Both the position numbers and the translations under genes were made by a program. This document shows positions 32,177 through 41,222 of a stretch of DNA of 64,000 nucleotides, piece by piece. The stretch is from Maribacter thermophilus (lineage in GTDB: Bacteria; Bacteroidota; Bacteroidia; Flavobacteriales; Flavobacteriaceae), in assembly GCF_001020565.1 (NCBI RefSeq), contig NZ_LDAS01000001.1:3659502-3723501 (forward strand). The letters run 5' to 3'. Numbering within the stretch: the first letter of the stretch is position 1; each line of letters opens with the position of its first letter. The notes beneath the pieces are model-generated. The model was given only the letters and a program-made list of their open reading frames with translations. It did no database searches and had not been told where the DNA came from.

Positions 32177-34831
32177 ATGTTATCTCGTTTTTTTATTCAT
32201 ATTTCGGCACTATTGGTCGTTGTAAGCTGTTTGGCCCAAGAAAAAACTACTTTTTCTGGAACGGTAAAAGATATAGAAGGTAATGTGCTGGAAGGAGCCA
32301 ATATAGTACTATACCCGCAAGATCGGACCATTCCCCTCTCTTTTGCGGTGTCGGGTAAAGATGGCGGGTTCAGAATAAATGTTCAAAAAAATATCGAATA
32401 TACATTGAATATAACCTTTATGGGTTTTGAACCTTTGAAAGAAACCATCGTATTTATACAGAACAACACAACCCGGGACTATGTGCTGAAAGAAGCTTTG
32501 AACGAGTTGCAAGAAGTGGTAGTCAATTATACACCCCCTATAAAGGTTAAAAAAGATACGACTTCTTATCAAGTAGATGCCTTTGTTAACGGAAAAGAAA
32601 GAAAACTTGGAGCGGTCTTAAAAAAACTTCCCGGAATCTATGTAAATAAGGAAGGGGACGTTTTCTTTAAGAACAAAAAAGTAGGAGCGGTGATGGTAGA
32701 GGACAGGACATTTTTTACGGGACAGCCTAAAATGGCCACCAAAAACATTCCGGCAGATGTCGTGAGCGAAGTTCAAATGATAGAGGACTACAACGAAACC
32801 CCTTTTTTGAAAGAGTTTGAAAATTCGGACGAACTTGTCATGAACATAAAGCTAAAAGAAGGGAAAGAAAACTTTCTTTTTGGGGATATAGAAGCCGGTG
32901 TCGGATATAAGGATAGATATCGGTTTCATCCAAGTATCTTTAAATACTCCCCTACCGTGGTGCACAATCTTATTGGTGATATGAACAATACGCCAACTAG
33001 GTCTTTTACTTTATCCGATTACCTGGCTATAGATGGCGAGAAAGATATACAGGGTATTATAGATGTGTATGATTCGCCGATAGGGAAGTTTTTGCAGAAC
33101 ACCGATTATTATGATAACAACCATTATTTTGGTGGGTATAACTTTCAGTACAACCCCAATGATATACACGAGTTTAGGGCATTTGCGCTAGGTATGTCCG
33201 ATAGGACGTTAAACGAGGATATGTACAATTATACGTACCAACCCTCACAAGATATAGAGAACAGGATAAAAAATCTTACGGGCAACAATAAGATCTATTA
33301 TGGAAAGATGAAATACAAATACACCCCGGATTTGTATACCGTTGTAAAATTGGATGTTGCCTTTGATAAAAGTGATCTTGAATCGGATGGGATAAATATA
33401 TCTGACAATGCGGAAGATACAAGGCACTATACCGTACAAAATACCCAACAAGGAGAACGGTTTTTAATGAATGCCAATGTTGATAAATGGTTTTCGGGAA
33501 AAAACGTATCCTCTGCCAAGTTGAGCTTTTATGACAATAGGGAATTTTATACAAATAGGTGGAACAGTGCCTATGATATTTTTTCGGAATCCATACCATT
33601 ATCGGAGGTGGATACCTATAAAGTGATAGATGAAGGAGAAAGAAAATATACTAACCTTGACTTGGATTTAAAACATCATTATAGACCTTTTAGAACTAAC
33701 ATTATTACTTTTGGCTTTAATGCCAAATTACAAAAGAGCAGCCTCGATAATTTTGCCGTTCAAGATACGGGGCAACCACAATATACCTTCATTAGTAGGT
33801 TTTCAAACGATTTTGGTAGTCTTCTGAATGAATTGAATACTTCGGTGACCCATAAATGGTATATAGGCAAACCCGTTATTGTCGATTTTGGCGTGGTTTT
33901 TCAGAATGTGTTTTGGAAAGATCGCCACGCACTTTATGAGAATACGTACTATGAGAACAATATACTTCCCGTGGGAAAGATCGAATGGAATTTTGATGAG
34001 AAAAAAAGTTTGGAACTCTCCTATAACATGTCCGTTTCAAATCCACGCCTTAACTCCAGACTTTCCGGAAATACGATTACCGATTTCAATTTAATTACAG
34101 AAGGAAATCCTTATTTGATGCAGACAACAACAGAAAGGGCCTTGTTGTCATTTTCCGCGACAAAGGCCTATGGCTTTAGTTTGTATACAAAGCTCGGATA
34201 TAGAAAACATAAAGAACCTATTATCCAAAATATAACATCGGACGGTATTGCTGTTGGAGTGTCTTCTTACCAACTGGATAATAGTACAGATTCTTACGAT
34301 GTGTCCGTAAATGGCAGCTACAAAAGAAAGTACTGGGGGGTGTCTTTGTACAATACCTATTTTTATAAGAATGGCATTTCTATTTTTAACGGGGAACAAA
34401 CGTTCAATAATTCTGTAAACGTGAATACTGATCTTAGGTTTCGGACAGAATTTGAAGAATCTCCAAACATAGAACTTACAATGAACAACTCTTTTTATAA
34501 ATATTCGAATCCATATTTTGAGAATAGGACTTTTACGACCGATGTGGATTTTTCGGCATCTTATGATTATGTAGATTGGAAATTTGAGATGTCATTTTTT
34601 CAAAATTTTTATAGCAATAAGAGCCAATCCAACAGTTCATATTTTAATTTGATAGGGGCCAAGGTGTTTTATCATAAAGAAGATTCCCCTTTCGAAATAG
34701 GTGTAGAGGCTTATAACTTGGGCAACAATATTAGTCAAACTTCAAATCAGTATAACTCCCTCTATTTTATGGAACACAGAAGACGTGTTTTTCCCAGAAT
34801 CGTAATGGTAAATTTAAATTATAAGCTGTAA
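32177..34831 (+). CDS. TonB-dependent receptor-like outer-membrane protein with carboxypeptidase-regulatory domain
   Basis: An 884-residue protein. After a signal peptide (to VVSCLAQ) comes a carboxypeptidase-D-like regulatory domain (about 25-105: TFSGTVKDIEGNVLEGANIV). A plug-like domain (about 120-240) and an outer-membrane beta barrel follow, ending RIVMVNLNYKL. It is of the OMP_b-brl_3 type found beside GLPGLI genes. The substrate is unknown. It is co-transcribed with the GLPGLI gene (20-bp gap). Confidence 0.88.
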   Translation: MLSRFFIHISALLVVVSCLAQEKTTFSGTVKDIEGNVLEGANIVLYPQDRTIPLSFAVSGKDGGFRINVQKNIEYTLNITFMGFEPLKETIVFIQNNTTRDYVLKEALNELQEVVVNYTPPIKVKKDTTSYQVDAFVNGKERKLGAVLKKLPGIYVNKEGDVFFKNKKVGAVMVEDRTFFTGQPKMATKNIPADVVSEVQMIEDYNETPFLKEFENSDELVMNIKLKEGKENFLFGDIEAGVGYKDRYRFHPSIFKYSPTVVHNLIGDMNNTPTRSFTLSDYLAIDGEKDIQGIIDVYDSPIGKFLQNTDYYDNNHYFGGYNFQYNPNDIHEFRAFALGMSDRTLNEDMYNYTYQPSQDIENRIKNLTGNNKIYYGKMKYKYTPDLYTVVKLDVAFDKSDLESDGINISDNAEDTRHYTVQNTQQGERFLMNANVDKWFSGKNVSSAKLSFYDNREFYTNRWNSAYDIFSESIPLSEVDTYKVIDEGERKYTNLDLDLKHHYRPFRTNIITFGFNAKLQKSSLDNFAVQDTGQPQYTFISRFSNDFGSLLNELNTSVTHKWYIGKPVIVDFGVVFQNVFWKDRHALYENTYYENNILPVGKIEWNFDEKKSLELSYNMSVSNPRLNSRLSGNTITDFNLITEGNPYLMQTTTERALLSFSATKAYGFSLYTKLGYRKHKEPIIQNITSDGIAVGVSSYQLDNSTDSYDVSVNGSYKRKYWGVSLYNTYFYKNGISIFNGEQTFNNSVNVNTDLRFRTEFEESPNIELTMNNSFYKYSNPYFENRTFTTDVDFSASYDYVDWKFEMSFFQNFYSNKSQSNSSYFNLIGAKVFYHKEDSPFEIGVEAYNLGNNISQTSNQYNSLYFMEHRRRVFPRIVMVNLNYKL

Positions 34832-34980
34832 GCGGATCTATTGTGATGGCTTCTTGGTAAAATAACAGAGGGGCCAATACAAAGGTGTTTTTGGGGAGAA
34901 CTATTTTGTAGTTTTATTCTCGCCGTTGCAACAAGGTTATTTTCATGAAAACCGTAACTTAAAAGCAAAATTTTTAAGTA

Positions 34981-35634
34981 ATGACCATTCATAATATAGG
35001 AAAAGACAATTCGCTTTTAAACAGGTTTGTTTCAGAAATGCGAGATGTACATGTCCAGAAAGATGCCATGAGGTTTCGCCGAAATATCGAAAGAATAGGT
35101 GAAGTATTAGGGTATGAAATGAGCAAGACCTTGCAATATTCGGATACAACGGTGCAGACGCCCTTGGGAGAAAAGGTAATGGCCTTACCGCAAGAAAACT
35201 TGGTGCTGTGTTCCATTTTAAGGGCGGGCCTACCCTTACATCAGGGCCTTCTTAATTATTTTGACAAGGTAGAGAACGGGTTTGTCTCCGCCTATCGCGA
35301 GCATAAAAACAATGAGGACGATTTTGAGGTGATCGTCAAGTACTTTGCGACCCCCTCGTTAGAAGGTAAGGTTTTGGTGCTCTCTGATCCAATGTTGGCC
35401 ACGGGCAAAACCATGGAAAATGTGCTAAAGGCTTTAGAGCCTTATGGCACCCCGGCTCAGATACACATAGTTGCGGTAATAGGTTCGGTAATAGGAGTCG
35501 ATTATATTAAAAAAGTGTTTCCCGAAAATACGCATTTATGGATCGCGGCGGTTGATCCAGATATAAATGCAAGGGGCTATATATTACCAGGGTTGGGAGA
35601 CGCCGGTGATTTGGCTTTCGGAATCAAGATGTAG
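34981..35634 (+). CDS. upp: Uracil phosphoribosyltransferase
   Basis: A 217-residue enzyme that makes UMP from uracil and PRPP in pyrimidine salvage. It has the PRPP loop SDPMLATGKTM (135-145), ILRAGLPLHQGL (79-90), and the C-terminal uracil-binding GDAGDLAFGIKM. Cytoplasmic. A promoter-like TTTTTGGGG followed by TATTTTGTAGTTTTA lies at about 34889-34916; the latter 15-mer also occurs upstream of the tyrosine operon (697-711). Confidence 0.94.
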   Translation: MTIHNIGKDNSLLNRFVSEMRDVHVQKDAMRFRRNIERIGEVLGYEMSKTLQYSDTTVQTPLGEKVMALPQENLVLCSILRAGLPLHQGLLNYFDKVENGFVSAYREHKNNEDDFEVIVKYFATPSLEGKVLVLSDPMLATGKTMENVLKALEPYGTPAQIHIVAVIGSVIGVDYIKKVFPENTHLWIAAVDPDINARGYILPGLGDAGDLAFGIKM

Positions 35635-35689
35635 TTTGGTGCTTTTTGTATTTCCTGAATACGGAAGTCAAGGGTTTTAATTCTTTGAC

Positions 35690-35732
35690 TGACATATATC
35701 ATTTTCTTTCTTTAAAGAAGTTCGCACTTTTA
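35690..35732 (+). promoter_or_regulatory. Crp/Fnr-type dyad upstream of the sigma-like gene
   Basis: TGAC-ATAT-ATCA at 35690-35701. CACTTTTA (35725-35732) is centred 33 bp downstream; its first base deviates from TAnnTTTA. The ATG is 59 bp after the dyad. Confidence 0.5.
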
Positions 35733-35759
35733 TGAACACAATACTAAATAATACGCATC

Positions 35760-36527
35760 ATGAAAGAAGAGGTATTAGATAAAGGAGGTTTTCGGGTCTT
35801 GGTGGCACAGGCCTATGGGAAATTGGTGACCTATAAGAAGCAGGATAACCGTGAGGATTTTAATAAGGCGTTGTTGGAAATACTGCCCGAAGTAAAGAAA
35901 TATGTTGCCTCTAGGTTAAAAGCGGCCGTAGTAAGGGGAGAATTGAATAGCGATATGTTTTCTCCCGGAGATTTTACGGACCAGCTATTCATAGAATTGT
36001 ACGATCATATAGACGAAATAGAGAACGAAAAAGAACTGGTTCCGTTTTTATATAAAAAGGTGGATGAATTGTTGGACGATAGTTTGACCGAAGAACAGTT
36101 CGATAGTGTCTTTTTTGATAATATAGACAAGTATTCCAAACCTGAATGGGACGCTATGGAAGAGGATTTTAGTACCGATGGCGATGGTGATCTTATGATG
36201 ATCGATGAGTTGGACGACATATCTTATTCTAAGAATAATTACACCTTAGATCATGTGTTCGTAACCCATGAGGAAAAAGAACTGGCAGAAAAACTGGATA
36301 AAACGCTGAACAAAGAACGTATAGACCGTCATATCAACTTTGTGTTGCATAAAATGGCATTGCCCATGAGAACTGTTTTTCAGTTGTACAACGATCAAGG
36401 TTTTACCACCGAAGAAATAGCCCATATTAAAAAGGTGTCCAGTGATGAGGTATCGGAACTTTTAAAAAGGGCCAGAAAAATATTAAAGGATAGTTTTAAT
36501 AAAAGATTTCTGATAGATAGTAACTAA
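35760..36527 (+). CDS. Sigma-factor-like protein with C-terminal region-4 HTH
   Basis: A 255-residue protein. The C-terminal part (about 205-250: ALPMRTVFQLYNDQGFTTEEIAHIKKVSSDEVSELLKRARKILK) fits sigma-70 region 4. The N-terminal 100 residues (FNKALLEILPEVKKYVASRL) could hold a diverged region 2. An acidic linker (about 110-175, rich in Asp) separates them. It is longer than a usual ECF sigma factor (about 180). No anti-sigma gene is adjacent. A dyad precedes it, so it may be part of the local regulon. Confidence 0.72.
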   Translation: MKEEVLDKGGFRVLVAQAYGKLVTYKKQDNREDFNKALLEILPEVKKYVASRLKAAVVRGELNSDMFSPGDFTDQLFIELYDHIDEIENEKELVPFLYKKVDELLDDSLTEEQFDSVFFDNIDKYSKPEWDAMEEDFSTDGDGDLMMIDELDDISYSKNNYTLDHVFVTHEEKELAEKLDKTLNKERIDRHINFVLHKMALPMRTVFQLYNDQGFTTEEIAHIKKVSSDEVSELLKRARKILKDSFNKRFLIDSN

Positions 36528-36556
36528 GGTCTTACAAAAGATTGTTTTTAGATGGA

Positions 36557-36596
36557 GATAAAAGGCAGTTACCCCAGAAGGGTAGTGCCTTTTATC
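36557..36596. terminator. Bidirectional hairpin between the sigma-like gene and proline dehydrogenase
   Basis: GATAAAAGGCA-GT-TACCC pairs with GGGTAG-TGCCTTTTATC (one bulge) between the two converging genes. Confidence 0.8.
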
Positions 36597-36644
36597 ATTT
36601 ATGGTAACATTGCATTGCACCAATAAAATTTCCATTACTGTCAC

Positions 36645-37838
36645 TTATTGGGCGACAGCTACTTTTTTTCTTCTCTTGATTTCTTTTTTGATCAAAGACA
36701 GCTCCCTTGAGGTTTGGGTACCTACCGAGGTGTTTTCCTCCGCTCTTCTGAACAGGTAGGGTATAACCTCTTTTAAAGTGCCAAAAGGTACGTATTTAGA
36801 AGTATTATATCCGTTGGCAGATAGGTTATAGCTAATATGGTCGCTCATACCATATAGTTGTCCGAACCATATGCGTGGGTCATCATTCTTTAAGCCCCGT
36901 TCCATTAACTTTTTGATAAGTATCCTACAACTGATCTCGTTATGGGTTCCTATAAAAATATCAAATACTTCCAAGTGGTCCATAGCAAAAGAAATTCCAT
37001 CGTCAAAGTTAAGATCGGTAACCCGTTTATCGGAACAGATCGGGCTTTTATAACCTTTTATTCTGGCGCGTTCCCTCTCCTTTTCCATATAGGCGCCCCT
37101 TACCAATTTAATGCCTATTCTAATATTGTTGTCATTTCCAAAGGCGTGTAAATGCTGTAGGTATTTCAACCGGTCCCAACGGTACATTTGAACGGTAGTG
37201 TATATCACCGTTCTTTCAACGTTGTGTTTAAGCATCATTTTTTCAACCAGAAGGTCAACGGCATTCTGTAACCACGACTCTTCGGCGTCTATCATGATCT
37301 TAAGGTGGTCGGTGGTAGCTACCCTACTACAAAGTGTGTCGAATCTTTGTGTAATTCTATGCCATTCTTCTATTTCTTCTGTAGTCATGGTTTCGTTGGC
37401 CGATATTTTTTCGAAAATTTCCGATCGGCCCAATCCAGTGGGCTTAAAAACCAAAAAAGGGATAGCCTTTGAATCCATGGCATGCTTACAGACTTCTAAC
37501 ATGGTTTGCAATGTATGGTCAAAAAAAGCTTCGTCCGTTTTGCCCTCTACCGAGTAATCCAGTATGGAATGAACCTTGCCTGTTTTGTATAAATCGTTTA
37601 CGGTTGTCTGGCAACTCGATATGGTTTCACCTCCACAAAACTGCTCAAAAACGGTATGTTTTAAGAAGGGATCTATCGGAAAACCGATACGTAACAGAAA
37701 ATTAGTAGTAGGCTTGGCCAATTTAACCAGCCAAGCCTTACTAATAATAGTGTAAATAAATGCTGCCTTTCTTAATTTTCGGTCCGATTTATAGTGAAAG
37801 GCATTTTCCGTGTTTTCAAAATTTATCACATTATGCAT
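36645..37838 (-). CDS. Proline dehydrogenase (monofunctional)
   Basis: A 397-residue FAD enzyme that oxidises proline to pyrroline-5-carboxylate. It has the barrel fold of the PRODH family, with KLVRGAYMEKERERA, FGQLYGMSDHIS and the substrate-binding RRAEENTSVGTQTSRE at the end. There is no aldehyde-dehydrogenase domain, so pyrroline-5-carboxylate dehydrogenase must be encoded elsewhere. It is the last gene of the minus-strand peptide-use block, about 110 bp from the amidohydrolase gene, and could use proline released by its peptidases. Confidence 0.92.
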   Translation of the reverse strand: MHNVINFENTENAFHYKSDRKLRKAAFIYTIISKAWLVKLAKPTTNFLLRIGFPIDPFLKHTVFEQFCGGETISSCQTTVNDLYKTGKVHSILDYSVEGKTDEAFFDHTLQTMLEVCKHAMDSKAIPFLVFKPTGLGRSEIFEKISANETMTTEEIEEWHRITQRFDTLCSRVATTDHLKIMIDAEESWLQNAVDLLVEKMMLKHNVERTVIYTTVQMYRWDRLKYLQHLHAFGNDNNIRIGIKLVRGAYMEKERERARIKGYKSPICSDKRVTDLNFDDGISFAMDHLEVFDIFIGTHNEISCRILIKKLMERGLKNDDPRIWFGQLYGMSDHISYNLSANGYNTSKYVPFGTLKEVIPYLFRRAEENTSVGTQTSRELSLIKKEIKRRKKVAVAQ

Positions 37839-37912
37839 GGCAATAAATCTTTCTTTGTTTTCTTTTTCATGGTTTTTTTATTCCATTCAGAATGGAGGTA
37901 TGCTCCTTTAAA

Positions 37913-37939
37913 ATAGTGGGCCAAGTGCAGGCCCACTAT
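37913..37939 (-). terminator. Terminator of the amidohydrolase gene
   Basis: ATAGTGGGCC (37913-37922) pairs perfectly with GGCCCACTAT (37930-37939) over a 7-nt loop; T residues follow on the minus strand. It lies 10 bp after the stop at 37949. Confidence 0.85.
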
Positions 37940-37948
37940 CGTAGGGCT

Positions 37949-39544
37949 TTAGTATTTGTCCGTTCCCGGTTGGGTTATTTTATAGTTGGTTTTAGCCTTT
38001 TCTTTTCGGACCATTTCCTTAACATCTTCCAAGAGTTTTTTTGCGTCATAGATAATACCGTCTTTTACAGTGTATTTAACACCACCTGCACGCACTACTT
38101 TGTTGTCTTCAGTTAGTCTTACGGCGCCTGTTCCATACAAGGTCTGAAAGTTCTCTAAAGGATTTTCCTCTACGATTACGAAATCGGCCAGTTTGCCTAC
38201 TTCCACAGAACCTATTTTATCGTCCATACCCAAAGCTTCAGCTCCGTTCAGGGTAGCGGCCTTGATTACCTCTAACGGATGGAAACCAGCCTCTCTTAAC
38301 AGTTCCATTTCACGGGGATAGGCAAAACCATATAGTTCATAGATAAAACCGGCATCGGTACCTACGGTGACCCTTCCTCCGCGATTCTTATATTCGTTTA
38401 CGAAGGTCATCCAAAGCTTATAATTTTCTTTCCATTCAATTTCTTTTTCGGTTCCCCAATCGTGCCAATAAGAACCATGCGATTCTCTGCTGGGTGCATA
38501 AAATTCCCATAGGGAAGGTAAGGTGTATTCTTCGTGGAACTCCGCTCTACGGGCCCGTTGCAGATCACGATTTGCCTCATAGATCACAAAGGTGGGCGAT
38601 AGGGTAAAATCTAGCTCCAGAAGCTCGTTCATTACACTGTTCCATTTCTCGCTGTAAGGTGCTGCTGCCTGTTTCCATAACTGACCTGCCTCGCCAAAAC
38701 GATCTTGTTCATTTTGGTAGTTGTAATCCAAAGAATAGTTCTGTACCGTTTTGTCATCAAAAAGCGCTTCTGGCAAACCATACCAATGCTCCATAGAAGT
38801 AAGTCCGGCCCTGGCACTGTTCAATACATTCCAGCTGCCTACATAAAGTTGTGCGTGGTGCATTTTGGAACGGAGGCCCAGTTTTTTGTTTTCGTCCAAT
38901 GCAGCTGCCATTACCGTAGGGGAGGCACCAAAAAACTTGATTCCGTCGGCACCTATTTTGGCATTGTTGCGCACCCATTCCCTAGCCTGTTCTTCCGTAG
39001 CAATAGGTTCTTTGCTATTTTGTCCAAAAGCGGTGTAGGCCTTTATTCTGGGTGCCGTTATTTTGTTTTGGGCACTTTTCTTTTTGGCATCAAGAACCCA
39101 ATCAATGCCATTACCGCTACTTGGATCTACGATGGTAGTAATACCATGTCCCATCCATAATTTAAACACGTATTCTGCAGGTGTACCTTGCGATTTACCT
39201 CCTATATGTGCGTGCGAGTCTACAAACCCCGGTAGTATATAGAGCCCCTCTGCATTCAGCTCTTTACCGCCCGGTTTTAGTTTTGGCCGCCTAGATTCTT
39301 TGATCGGAACCCCGGGGTAACCCACGGTCTTTACCTCTACGATCTTGTTTTTTTCCACCACAATGTCCACAGGGCCAATAGGAGGGGCCAAGGTACCGTT
39401 GATCAAAGTAGCGCCCCTAATGATCAATTGAGACCACGGTCCTTCGCCCTCTTGGCGGTCAGGAGCTTTTGCAATTTGGGCATGAGCGCTCACTACTAAT
39501 AAAAAGCAGATAACTAATGCGAATCGATTTTTTAGGTTTTTCAT
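37949..39544 (-). CDS. Exported amidohydrolase (M38-like), copy 1
   Basis: A 531-residue exported enzyme with a signal peptide ending VVSAHA. The metal motif HxH is H111/H113 in VDSHAHIGG; later GTDAGFIYELYG provides the metal-binding Asp. The mature N-terminus has the block EGPWSQLIIRGATLINGT and PIGPVDIVVEKNKIV, shared with the gene at 49508. Relatives include imidazolonepropionase-like and Xaa-Pro dipeptidase amidohydrolases. The S10 carboxypeptidases, SusC/D and proline dehydrogenase nearby suggest a dipeptidase role, but this is inference. Confidence 0.88.
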   Translation of the reverse strand: MKNLKNRFALVICFLLVVSAHAQIAKAPDRQEGEGPWSQLIIRGATLINGTLAPPIGPVDIVVEKNKIVEVKTVGYPGVPIKESRRPKLKPGGKELNAEGLYILPGFVDSHAHIGGKSQGTPAEYVFKLWMGHGITTIVDPSSGNGIDWVLDAKKKSAQNKITAPRIKAYTAFGQNSKEPIATEEQAREWVRNNAKIGADGIKFFGASPTVMAAALDENKKLGLRSKMHHAQLYVGSWNVLNSARAGLTSMEHWYGLPEALFDDKTVQNYSLDYNYQNEQDRFGEAGQLWKQAAAPYSEKWNSVMNELLELDFTLSPTFVIYEANRDLQRARRAEFHEEYTLPSLWEFYAPSRESHGSYWHDWGTEKEIEWKENYKLWMTFVNEYKNRGGRVTVGTDAGFIYELYGFAYPREMELLREAGFHPLEVIKAATLNGAEALGMDDKIGSVEVGKLADFVIVEENPLENFQTLYGTGAVRLTEDNKVVRAGGVKYTVKDGIIYDAKKLLEDVKEMVRKEKAKTNYKITQPGTDKY

Positions 39545-39646
39545 ACTAAATTTAGATTTTGGTTATGTTGTTTTATTCGACTTCTGTCCAATGAAAATAA
39601 ACATAGAAGTTCATTATTAAATAATGGTCGATCGTTTATTTAGAAA

Positions 39647-41152
39647 TTATTTTTTCGAATTTCGATGATATTGAGCAGGTTGTCCCTCCTTTGGGGTCGA
39701 TAACTTTATAAATTCCCTGATGTGTTCATTAGAGGTTTCTAGATCCTCGTTTCGTAAATACATCATATGTCCGCTGCGGTAACCATGCCAGCTCATACGT
39801 TCACGTAATTTTCCGCTGGGATCCATTTGCCACAGATTGTATTTGGAGTTAAAATAATCGGTTCCCCCATCAAAATACCCTGCTTGCACCATTACATGAA
39901 GATAAGGGTTTTGTGCCATGGCCTGGCGTAGGTCTTCGCCGGTAGTGTTGCCACTGCGGTCCCATGGGTGTACTGGTCCGAACATGTTATATTTTAAGTC
40001 GGTATCATAATTTAAATGCTTTTTAATGTAGTAGTTGATGGCTGGGGTAAACGAGTGTAACCATGAGGTAAGTTCTGCAGAGTAATCGGGGCGTTCACCG
40101 GCATCCATTCTATCTATTCCCAAATATCTGGAATCTAGCCTTCCGATATGAAAACCTTCGTCGCGTAACAGCTCTTTCCAAAAAAATCTTTTAGGTATTC
40201 TTAGGTTGTGCTCTAGAATAACCTTCTCTGACAAGCCGGTATATTTTGCTATACGGGCAGCCGCTTTATTTTTTTCGGCTTCGGGTAAAAAACCTCCCTT
40301 GGCCATGATCGGAATCAATTCGTTTACGGTATAGGCTTCTATTTCGGGTAAAATATCGGTTAGGTCTTTGGCCTGCAGATCGGCGGGCAGTTTCTTGTGG
40401 TGCCATGCGGCCGCCGCATAATAGGGTAGGTAGTTGGCAGCTTCCACAGCCGTACCACGCTCTATTCCCAATCCGGTCGGCGATACCAAGATTACCCCGT
40501 TAAGGTACATCCAGTGTCTGTTCTGTAATTCTAACGATAGTCCTGAAACACGGGGTGTACCATAACTTTCTCCGATGAGGTATTTTGGCGATTCCCAACG
40601 GTTTTGCCTTGTTACAAAGGTGTTTACCCAACTCGCAAGGTATTTTATATCCGGGTTTACCCCGAAGAACCTTTTAGAAACCTCTTTGGGGTCCATGGTA
40701 CTGACGGCTCTTGAATAGCCTGTGTTAACAGGATTTACGTATACAATATCGGCCACATCCAGAATAGAATAGGGGTTGTCTTTAATACCATACGGTTGTA
40801 TGGGGTAACCTTCATCGTCTATCTTTAAGATTTTTGGACCCGTGTAAGCGATGTGCATCCAGACCGATGCCGACCCCGGCCCCCCGTTAAAGGATATAAT
40901 AAGGGGTCTTTTAGCTTTGTCACTAATACCCGATCTTTGATAGTATGTAAAATAGAGACCTGCTATAATTTTCCCTTTTTCGTCCCAAACGGGTTGTTTT
41001 CCGGTCGTTGCAGTGTATTTTATCAAATTCCCCTTTATGGTGACCTGCCCATTGGTAGTTACCGTAGAATCCATATTGGTGTTCAGTTGCTGTGCCTGTA
41101 AGGGCAAAGCAAATAGCAGGCATACTATCGTAATTGTCAATAATTTATTCAT
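39647..41152 (-). CDS. Exported S10 serine carboxypeptidase, copy 1
   Basis: A 501-residue exported peptidase. I use the Met at 41152, which gives the signal peptide MNKLLTITIVCLLFALPLQA. Oxyanion segment SFNGGPGSASVW, nucleophile S196 in IGESYGTP, Asp in YFDGGTDY and catalytic His in RSGHMMYLR are present. S10 enzymes remove C-terminal residues, often at acid pH. It is a close tandem paralogue of the gene at 41223 (71 bp apart). Supports a peptide-use role. Confidence 0.92.
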   Translation of the reverse strand: MNKLLTITIVCLLFALPLQAQQLNTNMDSTVTTNGQVTIKGNLIKYTATTGKQPVWDEKGKIIAGLYFTYYQRSGISDKAKRPLIISFNGGPGSASVWMHIAYTGPKILKIDDEGYPIQPYGIKDNPYSILDVADIVYVNPVNTGYSRAVSTMDPKEVSKRFFGVNPDIKYLASWVNTFVTRQNRWESPKYLIGESYGTPRVSGLSLELQNRHWMYLNGVILVSPTGLGIERGTAVEAANYLPYYAAAAWHHKKLPADLQAKDLTDILPEIEAYTVNELIPIMAKGGFLPEAEKNKAAARIAKYTGLSEKVILEHNLRIPKRFFWKELLRDEGFHIGRLDSRYLGIDRMDAGERPDYSAELTSWLHSFTPAINYYIKKHLNYDTDLKYNMFGPVHPWDRSGNTTGEDLRQAMAQNPYLHVMVQAGYFDGGTDYFNSKYNLWQMDPSGKLRERMSWHGYRSGHMMYLRNEDLETSNEHIREFIKLSTPKEGQPAQYHRNSKK

Positions 41153-41222
41153 CTCACTGGTTTTAATGTTCTTTTTAACTGCGGACTTTCTTTTGGCCAT
41201 TTATAGGTCTACTAAACATTCG

